64,000 nt of DNA from Ramlibacter henchirensis (GCF_004682015.1 NZ_SMLM01000001.1:1736001-1800000), one strand, 5' to 3'; shown: positions 35,176-45,007, numbered from the stretch's first letter. Made by a program: numbers and translations. Notes: a model not told the origin generated them from the letters alone.

Positions 35176-36264
35176 TCAGAGCTCGGGATACAGGCGGCCG
35201 CGGTTGAAGATGCCGGCCGGATCGAACTGACGCTTGAGCTCGACGTGGATCCGGTCCAGCGGCGGCTGCAGCGGATGGAACCGTTGCGTGCGCGAGCCGG
35301 CCGGGCCCGCGCGGAACAGCGTCGCGTGCCCCCCGGACTGCGCGGCGACGCGCCGCAGCCGGTCGGCGTCTTGCGCCTCGGCGGACACCCATCGCTGGGC
35401 GCCGTGCCACTCGACCAGCGGCGCTTCGGGTAGGTCCAGCGCCGGGGCGGTTTGCGGCAACGAAAGGCGCCACAGGTCGCGGCCGCCGCGTTCGGCGAAC
35501 CAGGGTAGTTGCTGGTCGCGGCAGGCACGCCAGGCGGCTTGCACCGCCTCGTCGTGAGGCTCGCCGCCCAGCGATTTGCAAGCGGCTTCGACAGCAGCGC
35601 GTGCGCCGCGCAGCCGCAGGTACAGCGCCGGACCACCGGGCTCCTGCACCCACAGGCTCGCATTGAGCGGCAAGGGCTGGCCGCCCCAGGCATTCAGGCG
35701 CTCGAGCGCTTGACGCTGCGAGAGCTCGAATTTCAGTGTGGCTTCGGCGGGCGATCGCGGCAGCACCTTGAGGCTGACCTCCACGATCAGGCCCAGCGTG
35801 CCGAGCGATCCCGCCATCAGCCGCGAGACGTCATAGCCCGCGACGTTCTTCATCACCTGCCCGCCGAACGTGAGCAGTTCTGCGCGACCGTTGACCATCG
35901 ACAGGCCGAGCACGTAATCGCGCACCGAACCGACGCTGGCGCGCGCCGGGCCCGAGAGCCCCGCGGCCACCATGCCGCCGACGGTGGCGCCGCCGCCGAA
36001 GTGCGGCGGTTCGAACGGAAGGCACTGTCCTTCGCGCGCCAGCACCTCTTCCAGCTCGGCCAGCGGCGTGCCGGCCGCGACGGTGACGACCAGCTCGCTC
36101 GGTTCGTAGCTGCGGATGCCGCGCAGGCCCCGCGTGTCGAGCACCTCGCCGCCGGCGGGCTCGCCGTAGAAATCCTTGCTGCCGCCGCCGCGCAGGCGCA
36201 GCGGCGTGCCCGCGGCGAAGGCGCCGCGGATGCGTTCGATGCAGTCGGAGAGCGCCCCATCCAT
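35176..36264 (-). CDS. glcE: Glycolate oxidase FAD-binding subunit
   Basis: A 362-residue FAD-binding type-4 (PCMH) protein. It has LRLRGGGSKDFYGEPAGG, then LVVTVAAGTPLAELEEVLA, FGGGATVGGMVAAGLSGPAR and GQVMKNVAGYDVSRLMAGS, in the order of GlcE. In E. coli GlcD, E and F are all needed for glycolate oxidation. ATG 36264 is preceded by TACCAT (36271-36276, minus strand) with a six-base spacer, so the operon glcE-glcF seems to start here without glcD. Confidence 0.93.
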   Translation of the reverse strand: MDGALSDCIERIRGAFAAGTPLRLRGGGSKDFYGEPAGGEVLDTRGLRGIRSYEPSELVVTVAAGTPLAELEEVLAREGQCLPFEPPHFGGGATVGGMVAAGLSGPARASVGSVRDYVLGLSMVNGRAELLTFGGQVMKNVAGYDVSRLMAGSLGTLGLIVEVSLKVLPRSPAEATLKFELSQRQALERLNAWGGQPLPLNASLWVQEPGGPALYLRLRGARAAVEAACKSLGGEPHDEAVQAAWRACRDQQLPWFAERGGRDLWRLSLPQTAPALDLPEAPLVEWHGAQRWVSAEAQDADRLRRVAAQSGGHATLFRAGPAGSRTQRFHPLQPPLDRIHVELKRQFDPAGIFNRGRLYPEL

Positions 36265-36270
36265 CTCCCG

Positions 36271-36276
36271 ATGGTA
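36271..36276 (-). promoter_or_regulatory. glcEF -10 element (leaderless)
   Basis: TACCAT read on the minus strand ends six bases before the glcE ATG. It lies between glcE and the SMP-30 gene, so glcEF probably has its own promoter. Confidence 0.4.
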
Positions 36277-36314
36277 AGCGCAGGCCCTGCAAGGCGCCTT
36301 TGGGCGTTCCGTCG

Positions 36315-37244
36315 CTAGTCGATGAAGAAATTGACCGGCAGGCCGGGCACGTCGACCCGAAGCGCGACCACATGGCCCGTGAGAGGACGTGCGGCGCGTT
36401 CCTCCTCGCTGCGCTCGCCCGCGCTCGTGACGAACAGCGTGCGCAGGTCGTCGCCGCCGAAGCACGGCATGGTGGGACACAGCATCGGCGTGGCGATCTC
36501 GTCCACCACTTCGCCTGCGGGCGACAGCCGCACGATGCGGCCGCCCTCGTACATCGCGCACCAGTAGTGGCCTTCCGCATCGACCGCGGCCCCATCGGGC
36601 CGTCCGCCGTAACCGGGATCGCCCGGCATCCAGCCCGACGGCTTGTCGGCGAACTGGTGGAAGACGCGCTCGCGCGTCATGCGATTGGTTCCAGGATCCC
36701 AGTCCCACGCGCGGACCAGGTGGCGCGGCGTGTCGGACCAGTACACCGTGTCGCCCGCGGGAGACCAGGCCAGGCCATTCGCAGTGGTCACGCCGCCGGC
36801 CATGCGCTCCACGCGCGGCGCGCCATCGCGGCAGTCCAGGCTGAACAGTTCGCCGGCCGCACGCGTCTTGGGTTCGAACATCGTGCCGGCCCAGAAACGG
36901 CCCCGCGGGTCGGCCTTGCCGTCGTTGAAGCGCGTGGTCGCGGCGTCGTGTCCGCTGCGATGGATCAGCTTGAGCTCGCCGCCCCACTCGTACGCGCGGT
37001 AGAAGCCGTCGCGCAGCGCGATGACCCAGCCGCCGCGGCGTGCGGGAGCGAAGCAGCCCGGCTCCTGCGGCATGGGCCAGGTCTCGCACGCGCCGGTGCC
37101 GGGATCGGCGCGGCGCAAGCGGCGGCCGGGGATGTCCACCCAGTAGAGCCGCTTCTCATCGGGATGCCAGAACGGCGATTCGCCCAACCTGTCGGGCTGC
37201 TCGACCACACGGCGCCAAGTGTTCATCTGATTGCTTGCGGACAC
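36315..37244 (-). CDS. SMP-30/gluconolactonase-family protein
   Basis: A 309-residue six-bladed beta-propeller lactonase/LRE family protein. It includes LGESPFWHPDEKRLYWVDI (first metal-site Glu), NDGKADPRGRFWAGTM (the family's ND-x-x-D motif) and TTANGLAWSPAGDTVYWSDT with Asn and Asp ligands. It probably hydrolyses a sugar lactone. I keep the GTG start at 37244, since CACAAT (37252-37257, minus strand) ends seven bases before it. ATG 37226 is a possible alternative. Lies upstream of glcEF on the same strand. Confidence 0.88.
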   Translation of the reverse strand: MSASNQMNTWRRVVEQPDRLGESPFWHPDEKRLYWVDIPGRRLRRADPGTGACETWPMPQEPGCFAPARRGGWVIALRDGFYRAYEWGGELKLIHRSGHDAATTRFNDGKADPRGRFWAGTMFEPKTRAAGELFSLDCRDGAPRVERMAGGVTTANGLAWSPAGDTVYWSDTPRHLVRAWDWDPGTNRMTRERVFHQFADKPSGWMPGDPGYGGRPDGAAVDAEGHYWCAMYEGGRIVRLSPAGEVVDEIATPMLCPTMPCFGGDDLRTLFVTSAGERSEEERAARPLTGHVVALRVDVPGLPVNFFID

Positions 37245-37313
37245 GGGACCGATTGTGCGCGGCGCCCACGCGCCCGGCGTGAGCCGTTACCATGCCCGCA
37301 AGCTCCCTTCCCA

Positions 37314-37979
37314 ATGAACTCATCCGTTTCGTCCGCCCAGAACAGCCTCATGCTGGTGGAGTCGGCGCGCTATGCGCTGCTTCGCCGCCTCGCGTTTTCG
37401 ATCCGCCACCAGATGGTTGCGCACCTGCAGCCCATCGGCATGGTGACCGAGCTGCTCGAACGCCGCCTTCGCTCGCCCTCGCCGGACCTCGCGCAGGTGC
37501 ACGACAGCGTGGCGAAGATCAACGGCCTGTCGAAGGCGGCCGCGCAGGACACGCTGGACGTGATCACCTGGATGGCCCCCGAACCCGGCGCCACCGCGCC
37601 GCTGGACGCGGTGCTGAAGGACACGGTGACCCTGCTGCGCGGCAACTTCAGCTTCCGCGGCTTTGCCCTCAAGAGCGACGTCGAGTCCCTGCCGAAGCCG
37701 GTCGGCCGCGCCGCCGCGCGCATGCTGCTGCCCGCGGCCCTGCTGGCGCTGACGGACACGGTGGAAGGGCCGGCCGAAGTGCTCGTCACCGCGCAGACGC
37801 GCGAGGACGTGGTCCTCGTCGATCTGCAATTGCGCCGCACCCAGGGCGAAAGCTTCGAGAACCAGCTCTCCTACCGCGCCATCACCTGGCCCGAAGTGCG
37901 CGCGCTCGCGGCCGCCGAGGACGTGGAGCTGTCGCACACCGAAGACCGCGCGAGCCTCGCCTTCCCCATCCTCGAGTAG
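37314..37979 (+). CDS. ChpT-like histidine phosphotransferase / pseudokinase (putative)
   Basis: A 221-residue soluble protein that I do not find in any named housekeeping family. Residues about 15-85 look like a histidine-kinase dimerisation hairpin: RRLAFSIRHQMVAHLQPIG, then VTELLERR, then a second helix INGLSKAAAQDTLDVITWM. Residues about 90-221 look like a Bergerat-type ATPase domain without N, G1 or G2 boxes, ending EDRASLAFPIL. DHp plus a degenerate ATPase fold is the layout of ChpT-type phosphotransferases, where the His (HQMVAH) would carry phosphate. No receiver gene is adjacent. TACCAT at 37288-37293 may be its -10. Function is inferred from pattern only. Confidence 0.6.
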   Translation: MNSSVSSAQNSLMLVESARYALLRRLAFSIRHQMVAHLQPIGMVTELLERRLRSPSPDLAQVHDSVAKINGLSKAAAQDTLDVITWMAPEPGATAPLDAVLKDTVTLLRGNFSFRGFALKSDVESLPKPVGRAAARMLLPAALLALTDTVEGPAEVLVTAQTREDVVLVDLQLRRTQGESFENQLSYRAITWPEVRALAAAEDVELSHTEDRASLAFPILE

Positions 37980-37984
37980 CGGTT

Positions 37985-38014
37985 CAAAAAAAAGGGGCCC
38001 GCCGAAGCGGGCCC
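37985..38014 (-). terminator. Terminator of the torF-glnK-amtB operon
   Basis: GGGCCCGC (37995-38002) and GCGGGCCC (38007-38014) form a perfect 8-bp stem with loop CGAA. On the minus strand it is followed by C then eight Ts (37986-37993 as A on plus), so it ends amtB transcription. It lies in the convergent gap with the ChpT-like gene. Confidence 0.9.
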
Positions 38015-38069
38015 AACATCCAAAGGAGAACTTGCTCTTTGCGGCGCCCGCGCGGGGCGCCTTCCATGG

Positions 38070-39596
38070 TCAGCGGTTGTACGCCGTCTCGCCGTGCGAC
38101 GTGATGTCCAGCCCTTCGCGCTCTTCCTCTTCGGTCACGCGCAGGCCGATCACCAGGTCGACGATCTTGTAGGCGATGAAGGCGACCACGGCGGACCAGA
38201 CCACGGTGGTGATCACGCCCTGGAACTGGATCCACACCTGGCTGGCGATGGAGTAGTCCGGGTTCACCTTGTTGGCCACGTAGTCGTACACGCCCGTGCC
38301 GCCCAGCGAGGGCGAGGCGAACACGCCGGTCAGCAGCGCGCCCAGGATGCCGCCCACGCCGTGCACGCCGAAGACGTCCAGCGAGTCGTCGGCGCCCAGC
38401 AGGCGCTTGAGGCCGTTCACACCCCACAGGCAGATCAGACCGGCCAAGAGGCCGATGACGATGGAGCCCATCGGGCCGACGAAGCCGGCGGCCGGGGTGA
38501 TCGCCACAAGGCCGGCGACGGCGCCGGAGGCGGCGCCCAGCATCGAGGCCTTGCCCTTGGACAGCGCCTCGCCGGCGATCCAGGAGAGCGTGGCGGCGGC
38601 GGTGGCGAACAGCGTGTTGGCGAAGGCCAGGGCGGTGACGCCGTTGGCTTCCAGGTTGGAGCCGGCGTTGAAGCCGAACCAGCCCACCCACAGCAGGGCC
38701 GCGCCCACCATGGTCAGCGTGAGGTTGTGCGGCGCGAGCGTTTCCTTGCCGTAGCCGATGCGCTTGCCGATCACGTACGCGCCCACCAGGCCCGCGACGC
38801 CGGCGTTGATGTGCACCACGGTGCCGCCCGCGAAGTCGAGAGCGCCCTTGGCCCACAGCCAGCCCGCGTTGGCGGTGACGGTCTCGAGCGTCTTGGCATC
38901 GGTGATCGCATCCGGGCCGTCCCAGTACCACACCATGTGGGCGATGGGCAGGTAGCAGAAGGTGAACCAGAGCACCACGAACATCAGCACGGCCGGGAAC
39001 CGGATGCGCTCGGCGAACGAGCCCACGATCAGGGCGCAGGTGATGGCGGCGAAGGTGGCCTGGAAGGCGACGAACGACAGCTCGGGAATCACCACGCCCT
39101 TGCTGAAGGTCGCGGCCACCGAGTCCGGCGTGATGCCCGCCAGGAACACCTTGCTGAAGCCGCCCATGAACGGGTTGCCTGCGGTGAACGCGACGCTGTA
39201 GCCGTAGACCGCCCACAGGATGAACATCAGGCAGCTGACCACGAAGACCTGCATCAGCACGGACAGCATGTTCTTGCTGCGCACCAGGCCGCCGTAGAAG
39301 AGCGCCAGGCCAGGCAGGATCATCAGCAGCACCAGCAGCGTGCTCACCGTCATCCAGGCGGTGTCGCCCTTGTTGGGCGTGGGCGCCGGAGCAGCGTTGG
39401 CGGCAGCAGCCGGCGCCGCGGTGGCGGCAGCCGCAGGCGCGGCCGCGCTGGCAGCGGCAGGCGCCGCGGCGGCCGGCTCACTGGCGGTCGCCGCCGGCGC
39501 GGCGGCCGGCGTGGTGGCGGCCGGCGCCTGCGCCATCACGGCGGACCCGGTCAGCAGGCCCAGGCCCAGGGCCAGGGATGCGAGAAGCTTTCTCAT
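38070..39596 (-). CDS. amtB: Ammonium transporter
   Basis: A 508-residue Amt channel with 11 TM helices, importing ammonium. It has a cleavable signal (MRKLLASLALGLGLLTGSAV, then AQA). An Ala/Pro-rich low-complexity stretch of about 60 residues follows before the first helix (DTAWMTVSTLLVLLMILPG). FAGGTVVHINAGVAGLVGA carries one pore His and FGVHGVGGILGALL the other; LPGLALFYGGLVRSKN begins the channel core. Downstream of glnK by 30 bases. The Ala-rich N-terminal insert is unusually long compared with E. coli AmtB (428 residues) but is known in this order. Confidence 0.96.
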   Translation of the reverse strand: MRKLLASLALGLGLLTGSAVMAQAPAATTPAAAPAATASEPAAAAPAAASAAAPAAAATAAPAAAANAAPAPTPNKGDTAWMTVSTLLVLLMILPGLALFYGGLVRSKNMLSVLMQVFVVSCLMFILWAVYGYSVAFTAGNPFMGGFSKVFLAGITPDSVAATFSKGVVIPELSFVAFQATFAAITCALIVGSFAERIRFPAVLMFVVLWFTFCYLPIAHMVWYWDGPDAITDAKTLETVTANAGWLWAKGALDFAGGTVVHINAGVAGLVGAYVIGKRIGYGKETLAPHNLTLTMVGAALLWVGWFGFNAGSNLEANGVTALAFANTLFATAAATLSWIAGEALSKGKASMLGAASGAVAGLVAITPAAGFVGPMGSIVIGLLAGLICLWGVNGLKRLLGADDSLDVFGVHGVGGILGALLTGVFASPSLGGTGVYDYVANKVNPDYSIASQVWIQFQGVITTVVWSAVVAFIAYKIVDLVIGLRVTEEEEREGLDITSHGETAYNR

Positions 39597-39626
39597 GGTG
39601 GTCGTCTCTCTTTCTGGGGGAACTGC

Positions 39627-40755
<1,129 letters not shown>

Positions 40756-40799
40756 GAAGTTCTCTTCTCCGTCTTGAAAAAACTTGTGGGAGCGCTCTA

Positions 40800-40815
40800 A
40801 GCACGACCCGTGCCA
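40800..40815 (-). promoter_or_regulatory. Sigma-54 promoter of torF-glnK-amtB
   Basis: Read on the minus strand: TGGCACGGGTCGTGCT. It matches TGGCACG-N4-TTGCW at every defined position except one (G for the first T of TTGC), and GG and GC have the required spacing. A start about 12 bases past the GC leaves a leader of about 35 bases before the torF ATG at 40755. Confidence 0.85.
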
Positions 40816-40899
40816 TTCATCACAAGCCGAGCTGCGCGGGTCAGCCCGACGGCAACGTGACTCGTTATGGGGCGGCTCCGGATGGGCGCATCGGCCGTT

Positions 40900-40940
40900 T
40901 GCACCAAGCAAGTGCGGCCTCGCGTGCAGGTGCGCACCAG
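40900..40940. promoter_or_regulatory. NtrC-like enhancer sites
   Basis: TGCACCA-AGC-AAGTGCG (40900-40916) has one perfect half of the TGCACCA-N3-TGGTGCA NtrC site and a partial second half. GGTGCGCACC (40929-40938) is a perfect 10-bp dyad built of the same GGTGC/GCACC halves. Both are roughly 85-125 bases upstream of the -24 element, the normal place for NtrC enhancers. Confidence 0.55.
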
Positions 40941-40972
40941 CCTCGCCCATGCACCAAGGAGGGTTGAAAACG

Positions 40973-42502
40973 ATGAGCTTGTCGCTCGTGCGCAGCCGCG
41001 CGCTGCTGGGCCTTGAAGCGGCGCAGGTCGAAGTCGAGGTGCACCTCGCCAATGGTCTGCCCAGCTTCACCCTGGTGGGTCTGGCGGACGTGGAAGTGAA
41101 GGAAGCGCGCGAGCGCGTGCGCTCGGCGCTGCAGACCTGCGGGCTGGACTTCCCGCACAACAAGCGCATCACGGTGAACCTCGCGCCGGCCGACCTGCCC
41201 AAGGATTCGGGCCGCTTCGACCTGCCGATCGCGGTGGGCATCCTCGCGGCGCATGGGCAGCTCGACCGGGAGCGGCTTGCGGGCCATGAATTCGCTGGAG
41301 AGCTTTCGCTGTCGGGCGAGTTGCGGCCGGTGCGGGGAGCGCTGGCGATGAGCCTCGCGCTGCATGCGGCCGGCGAGGGATCGCAGCTGGTGCTGCCGCC
41401 CGGCAGCGCGGAGGAAGCGGCGCTCGTGCCCGGCGCCCGCGTCTGGCGGGCGCGGCACCTGATGGACGTGGTCGGCCGGTTCCAGGCGGGCGAACCAGCC
41501 GATCCCGGCGAGGGATGGGTGCGCGTCGAGACCACGGCACCGCGCGCGGCGGCGGTCGCCTATCCGGACTTGTCGGAAGTGAAAGGCCAGGCCGCGGCGA
41601 AACGCGCGCTGGAGATCGCGGCGGCCGGCGGACACAGCGTGCTGCTGGTCGGCCCACCGGGATCGGGCAAGTCGATGCTGGCGCAGCGATTCGCGGGGCT
41701 GCTGCCTCCGATGGAAGTGCCCGAGGCGCTCGAGAGTGCGGCGCTGGCGAGCCTGGGCGGCCGTTTCAGCCTGGAGCGCTGGTCGGTGCGGCCGACCTGC
41801 AGCCCGCACCATTCGGCGAGCGCGGTGGCGCTGGTCGGCGGCGGTTCGCCGCCGCGGCCCGGCGAGATCTCACTGGCGCACCACGGCGTGCTGTTCCTCG
41901 ACGAACTGCCGGAGTTTCCGCGCGCCGCGCTGGAGGCGCTGCGCGAGCCGCTGGAGACGGGGCAGATCACGATCGCGCGGGCTGCGCGGCGGGCGGAGTT
42001 CCCGGCGCGCTTTCACCTGATCGCAGCGATGAATCCTTGCCCCTGCGGCTGGCTGGGTGCGCCGCACCGGAATTGCCGCTGCGCGCCGGACCAGATCGGC
42101 CGCTACCAAGGCAAGTTGTCGGGGCCGCTGCTGGATCGCATTGATTTGCATGTGGAGGTGCCGGCGATTGCGCCTCACGAGTTGCTGGGCGCGGCTGCCG
42201 GTGAATCCACCGCGCAGGTGCGCGAGAGATGCATCGCGGCGCGTGAACGTGCGGTTGCGAGGCAGGGCAAGTCGAATCAGGCGCTGCAGGGCGCCGAGGT
42301 CGACGAGCACGCCAGCCTCGACGGCGCGGCCGCTGCTTTCCTGAACCACGCGGCGGCACGGCTGGCGTGGAGTGCCCGCGCGACGCATCGCGTGCTGAAG
42401 GTGGCTCGGACGATCGCGGATGTCGCCGCTTGCGACAGCATCGATGTCGCGCATGTAGCGGAGGCGGTGCAGTACCGGCGCGGGCTGGTGGGCGCGAACT
42501 GA
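40973..42502 (+). CDS. comM: YifB/ComM Mg-chelatase-like AAA+ ATPase
   Basis: A 509-residue ComM, a hexameric helicase that extends branch migration during natural transformation. An N-terminal Lon-like domain begins MSLSLVRSRALLGLEA, with GLADVEVKEARERVRSAL. A Walker A is GPPGSGKSMLAQRF, a Walker B is GVLFLDELPEF, and the C-terminal Mg-chelatase domain has NPCPCGWLGAPHRNCRC with a Cys cluster, and sensor RIDLHVEVPA. Start at ATG 40973; the frame is open to 40784 but that includes the sigma-54 promoter region of the divergent operon. Suggests natural competence. Confidence 0.93.
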   Translation: MSLSLVRSRALLGLEAAQVEVEVHLANGLPSFTLVGLADVEVKEARERVRSALQTCGLDFPHNKRITVNLAPADLPKDSGRFDLPIAVGILAAHGQLDRERLAGHEFAGELSLSGELRPVRGALAMSLALHAAGEGSQLVLPPGSAEEAALVPGARVWRARHLMDVVGRFQAGEPADPGEGWVRVETTAPRAAAVAYPDLSEVKGQAAAKRALEIAAAGGHSVLLVGPPGSGKSMLAQRFAGLLPPMEVPEALESAALASLGGRFSLERWSVRPTCSPHHSASAVALVGGGSPPRPGEISLAHHGVLFLDELPEFPRAALEALREPLETGQITIARAARRAEFPARFHLIAAMNPCPCGWLGAPHRNCRCAPDQIGRYQGKLSGPLLDRIDLHVEVPAIAPHELLGAAAGESTAQVRERCIAARERAVARQGKSNQALQGAEVDEHASLDGAAAAFLNHAAARLAWSARATHRVLKVARTIADVAACDSIDVAHVAEAVQYRRGLVGAN

Positions 42503-42534
42503 CTGCGAGTCCTTGACGCGCCGAGCCCCGGATG

Positions 42535-42568
42535 AAAAAAGCCCGGTGCGCATGGGGTGCGCCCGGGC
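42535..42568 (-). terminator. Terminator of the NHL-repeat lipoprotein gene
   Basis: GCCCGG-t-GCGCA (42541-42552) pairs with TGCGC-CCGGGC (42558-42568): an 11-bp stem with one bulged T and loop TGGGG. The six A residues at 42535-42540 give the T-run on the minus strand. It lies between the convergent comM and lipoprotein genes. Confidence 0.85.
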
Positions 42569-42601
42569 GAATGTGTGTGGCCGTCGCGCCGCTGCCCGCG
42601 G

Positions 42602-43870
42602 TCAGTCGGACTTGAAGATCAGCAGGCGGTGGTTGCTTTCGTCGATCACCAGCAGCTTGTCCTCGTGGAAGGTGACACCGTAGGGCGCGTCCAGCGTCTG
42701 CGCCGATGCGGTCAAACCGTCGCTCTCGTCTTGCGTCATGTCTCTTTGGCCGATCACGGCTTCGGCGGCTTGGCCATCGCGCGACGGCCATTCGCTCCAG
42801 AGCAGGACGCGGTGATGGCCACTGTCGGAAACCGCCAGGTGCCTGCCGTTCGACGCGACACCTCTCGGAAACCCCAGCGTCTCCGCGGACGTGGCGTCCG
42901 AAGCGCGCGACTCAAAGTTCGGCTGGCCGAGCACGCGGTCGGGCTCCTGGCCGCTTTGCATGGTCAGCTGGTCCCAGAGCAGAACGCGGTGATTGACAGT
43001 GTCGGCGACGGCCAGCCGTTTGCCGTCACTCCAGACGCCGATCGGATTGTCCATCGTACTGCGGCCCGGAGAGGTCCCGCCCGCGTTGGCGGAGCAACTG
43101 GTGGCGCTCGGCTGGCCGAGGATTACATTCGCGGGCTTGCCATGCTCTCCCGGGCCGGGAATGGGCTTCCAGATCAGAACCCTCGAATGGCCGCCGTCCG
43201 CCACGATCAGTGCTCCGTCGGGGGTGATGTGGACGCCTTCCGGCCGCGAGAGGTTCACGTCGGTGCACGCCGGACTGGACGGCACGTCGAAACGCGACTG
43301 GCCCACGACCGTCGTCGGCCTTGCCGTGCCATCCGTCGGGATGCCGTGATAGAGCAGGACCCGATGTGCAGCGGGATCCGCCACGGCGACCACGCCGGCG
43401 CCGACCGACACGGCCTTGGGCGCGTCGTATCCGTCGATTTCGTCGGTGTCCCCCCCGTGGACCAGGTCGGGCTGCCCAAGAGCGAAATCAGCCGACTGGT
43501 CCAAGCCGTCCGGAATGCGGTGGAAGCCGAGTACGCGGCGATTGGCGGAGTCCGCGATGAACAGCATGCCGTTCTGCGCGACCGCCACTCCGGCAGGGTC
43601 GAAGAGGGTCCTCCCCTCGGGATCGATGCCGCCCCTGTTCGCATCGGCGGAGGTGAAGTCAGCCTGACCGAACACCATCGCGGCGGCCGCGAAGTCCGGG
43701 AGGCCGGTGAATACCGGCGGTGCAACAGGCGGCGGCGCCGGAGGCTCGACGGGCCCGGCTCCTCCACCACCGCCGCCCCCGCACGCACCCAGCGCCATGC
43801 CCAGGCCGACGGCTACAAAGAGAGATGTGATGCTCCGCGGCACCCGCGGCGGACGTACTGCTTGTTCCAT
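42602..43870 (-). CDS. NHL-repeat beta-propeller lipoprotein
   Basis: A 422-residue exported protein. Signal: MEQAVRPPRVPRSITSLFVA, then lipobox LGAC. Seven Gly and a Pro-rich spacer (AGPVEPPAPPPVAPP) follow, then about six NHL-type blades with FGQADF, LFDPAGVAVAQNGMLFIADS, NRRVLGF and HRVLLW/HRVLIW units. Likely anchored in the outer membrane; NHL propellers bind proteins or other ligands, and no catalytic site is recognised. AGAGGAGTCCCC is a strong ribosome site for ATG 43870. The frame is open to 43957 but that extension has no signal features. Its N-terminal architecture repeats that of the unrelated propeller at 5129-6250. Confidence 0.82.
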   Translation of the reverse strand: MEQAVRPPRVPRSITSLFVAVGLGMALGACGGGGGGGAGPVEPPAPPPVAPPVFTGLPDFAAAAMVFGQADFTSADANRGGIDPEGRTLFDPAGVAVAQNGMLFIADSANRRVLGFHRIPDGLDQSADFALGQPDLVHGGDTDEIDGYDAPKAVSVGAGVVAVADPAAHRVLLYHGIPTDGTARPTTVVGQSRFDVPSSPACTDVNLSRPEGVHITPDGALIVADGGHSRVLIWKPIPGPGEHGKPANVILGQPSATSCSANAGGTSPGRSTMDNPIGVWSDGKRLAVADTVNHRVLLWDQLTMQSGQEPDRVLGQPNFESRASDATSAETLGFPRGVASNGRHLAVSDSGHHRVLLWSEWPSRDGQAAEAVIGQRDMTQDESDGLTASAQTLDAPYGVTFHEDKLLVIDESNHRLLIFKSD

Positions 43871-43955
43871 GGGGACTCCTCTGACAAAAGAAGCCCCGGA
43901 GTGTTCTGGCGCCCTGCCCATGACCAAAGCCAGAAGGTCACGAGCGACCACACGC

Positions 43956-43988
43956 AAAAAGCACGCGACCCGCGCAAAAACTCGCGTG
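43956..43988 (-). terminator. Terminator of the BrkB-family gene
   Basis: CACGCGA (43962-43968) and TCGCGTG (43982-43988) form a 7-bp stem with a 13-base loop. On the minus strand this is followed by C and five Ts. It lies 17 bases past the BrkB-family stop codon at 44006. Confidence 0.6.
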
Positions 43989-44005
43989 ATTGCCGCGCGG
44001 CGTCG

Positions 44006-45007
44006 TCAGCGATATCGCGCGTCGCGCCTTCCGGCACCCGGCCTCGCCGCGGAGACCCTCGTGCCGCTCACCGCGCGCAGGTGCGGATACCCATTCGGCC
44101 GCAGCGGCGCGGCCGCGGCGTCGTAAATGCCCGAGTTGCGCTTCCACGTCTCCTGCGATGCCTTGGCGCAACTCGCCGCGAACAGCAGCACGGCCGAGGA
44201 GAAGTAGATCCACATCAGCAGCACGACGAGCGACCCGGCCGCGCCGTATGCCGAGACCACGGCGGCGGTGGCGAGATACAGCGAGAGCAACTGCCGCCCC
44301 ACGCTGAACAGGATCGCGCCCATCACCCCGCCGAGCACCAGGAACCGCAGCTGCGGCTTGGGTCCGGCGCTCAGGCGCATCAAGGACACGAACAATGCCG
44401 TGCACAACCCGAACGACACCGCCTCGTTCACCACGCGCAGCACGGTCTCGAGCATGAAGACTTGGCCGAGCCGGGCGGAGAACACGGTGATCAGCGTCGA
44501 GACCACCAGCGACACGACCAGCAGGAATCCGAACGCGAGGATGTACGCCACGCCCCGCAGCCGCAGCGACGCCGTGTGCCGCCAGCCCGGCCGCGCGGGC
44601 GAGCCGCCGTCGGCCCACACGCGCGCGAACGCTTCCTGCAATTCACCGAACACGCCGGTGGCGCCGAACAGCAGCACGCCGAAACCGATCGCCGTCGCGA
44701 CGATGCCTTCGGACGGTTGCTGCGCGCTGGACAGCGCCTGCTCGACCACGGCCGCGCCCTGCGGGCCGACCAGTGCACCGATCTGGGCGACCAGCGTGTC
44801 CGCGAGCATCTGCCGGTCCATCCACCAGCCCAGCAGGGCCACCATCACCAGCAGCAGGGGCGCGAGGCTCAGGATTCCGTAGAAGGACATCGCGGCGCTC
44901 ATGCGCATGCCGCCGGCGTCGCTCCACAGCTGCACCGCGTGATAGAGCGGCTGCGCGGGCCGCGCGGCACGGCGCAGCCACGAGGGCACGAAATCCTGCC
45001 AGGCCAT
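44006..45007 (-). CDS. YihY/BrkB-family membrane protein
   Basis: A 333-residue polytopic membrane protein of the YihY/BrkB family (formerly thought to be RNase BN). It has MRMSAAMSFYGILSLAPLLLV near the N-terminus and GVFGELQEAFARVW, typical of the family. GSLVVLLMWIYFSSAVLLFAAS in the last helices is broken here by the family's Gly-Ser-x-hydrophobic pattern. Six or seven TM helices can be counted. Function unknown, though a transporter-like role is suspected. Tail after about residue 300 is Arg/Ala-rich. Divergence or operon with metH is not evident. Confidence 0.88.
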   Translation of the reverse strand: MAWQDFVPSWLRRAARPAQPLYHAVQLWSDAGGMRMSAAMSFYGILSLAPLLLVMVALLGWWMDRQMLADTLVAQIGALVGPQGAAVVEQALSSAQQPSEGIVATAIGFGVLLFGATGVFGELQEAFARVWADGGSPARPGWRHTASLRLRGVAYILAFGFLLVVSLVVSTLITVFSARLGQVFMLETVLRVVNEAVSFGLCTALFVSLMRLSAGPKPQLRFLVLGGVMGAILFSVGRQLLSLYLATAAVVSAYGAAGSLVVLLMWIYFSSAVLLFAASCAKASQETWKRNSGIYDAAAAPLRPNGYPHLRAVSGTRVSAARPGAGRRDARYR

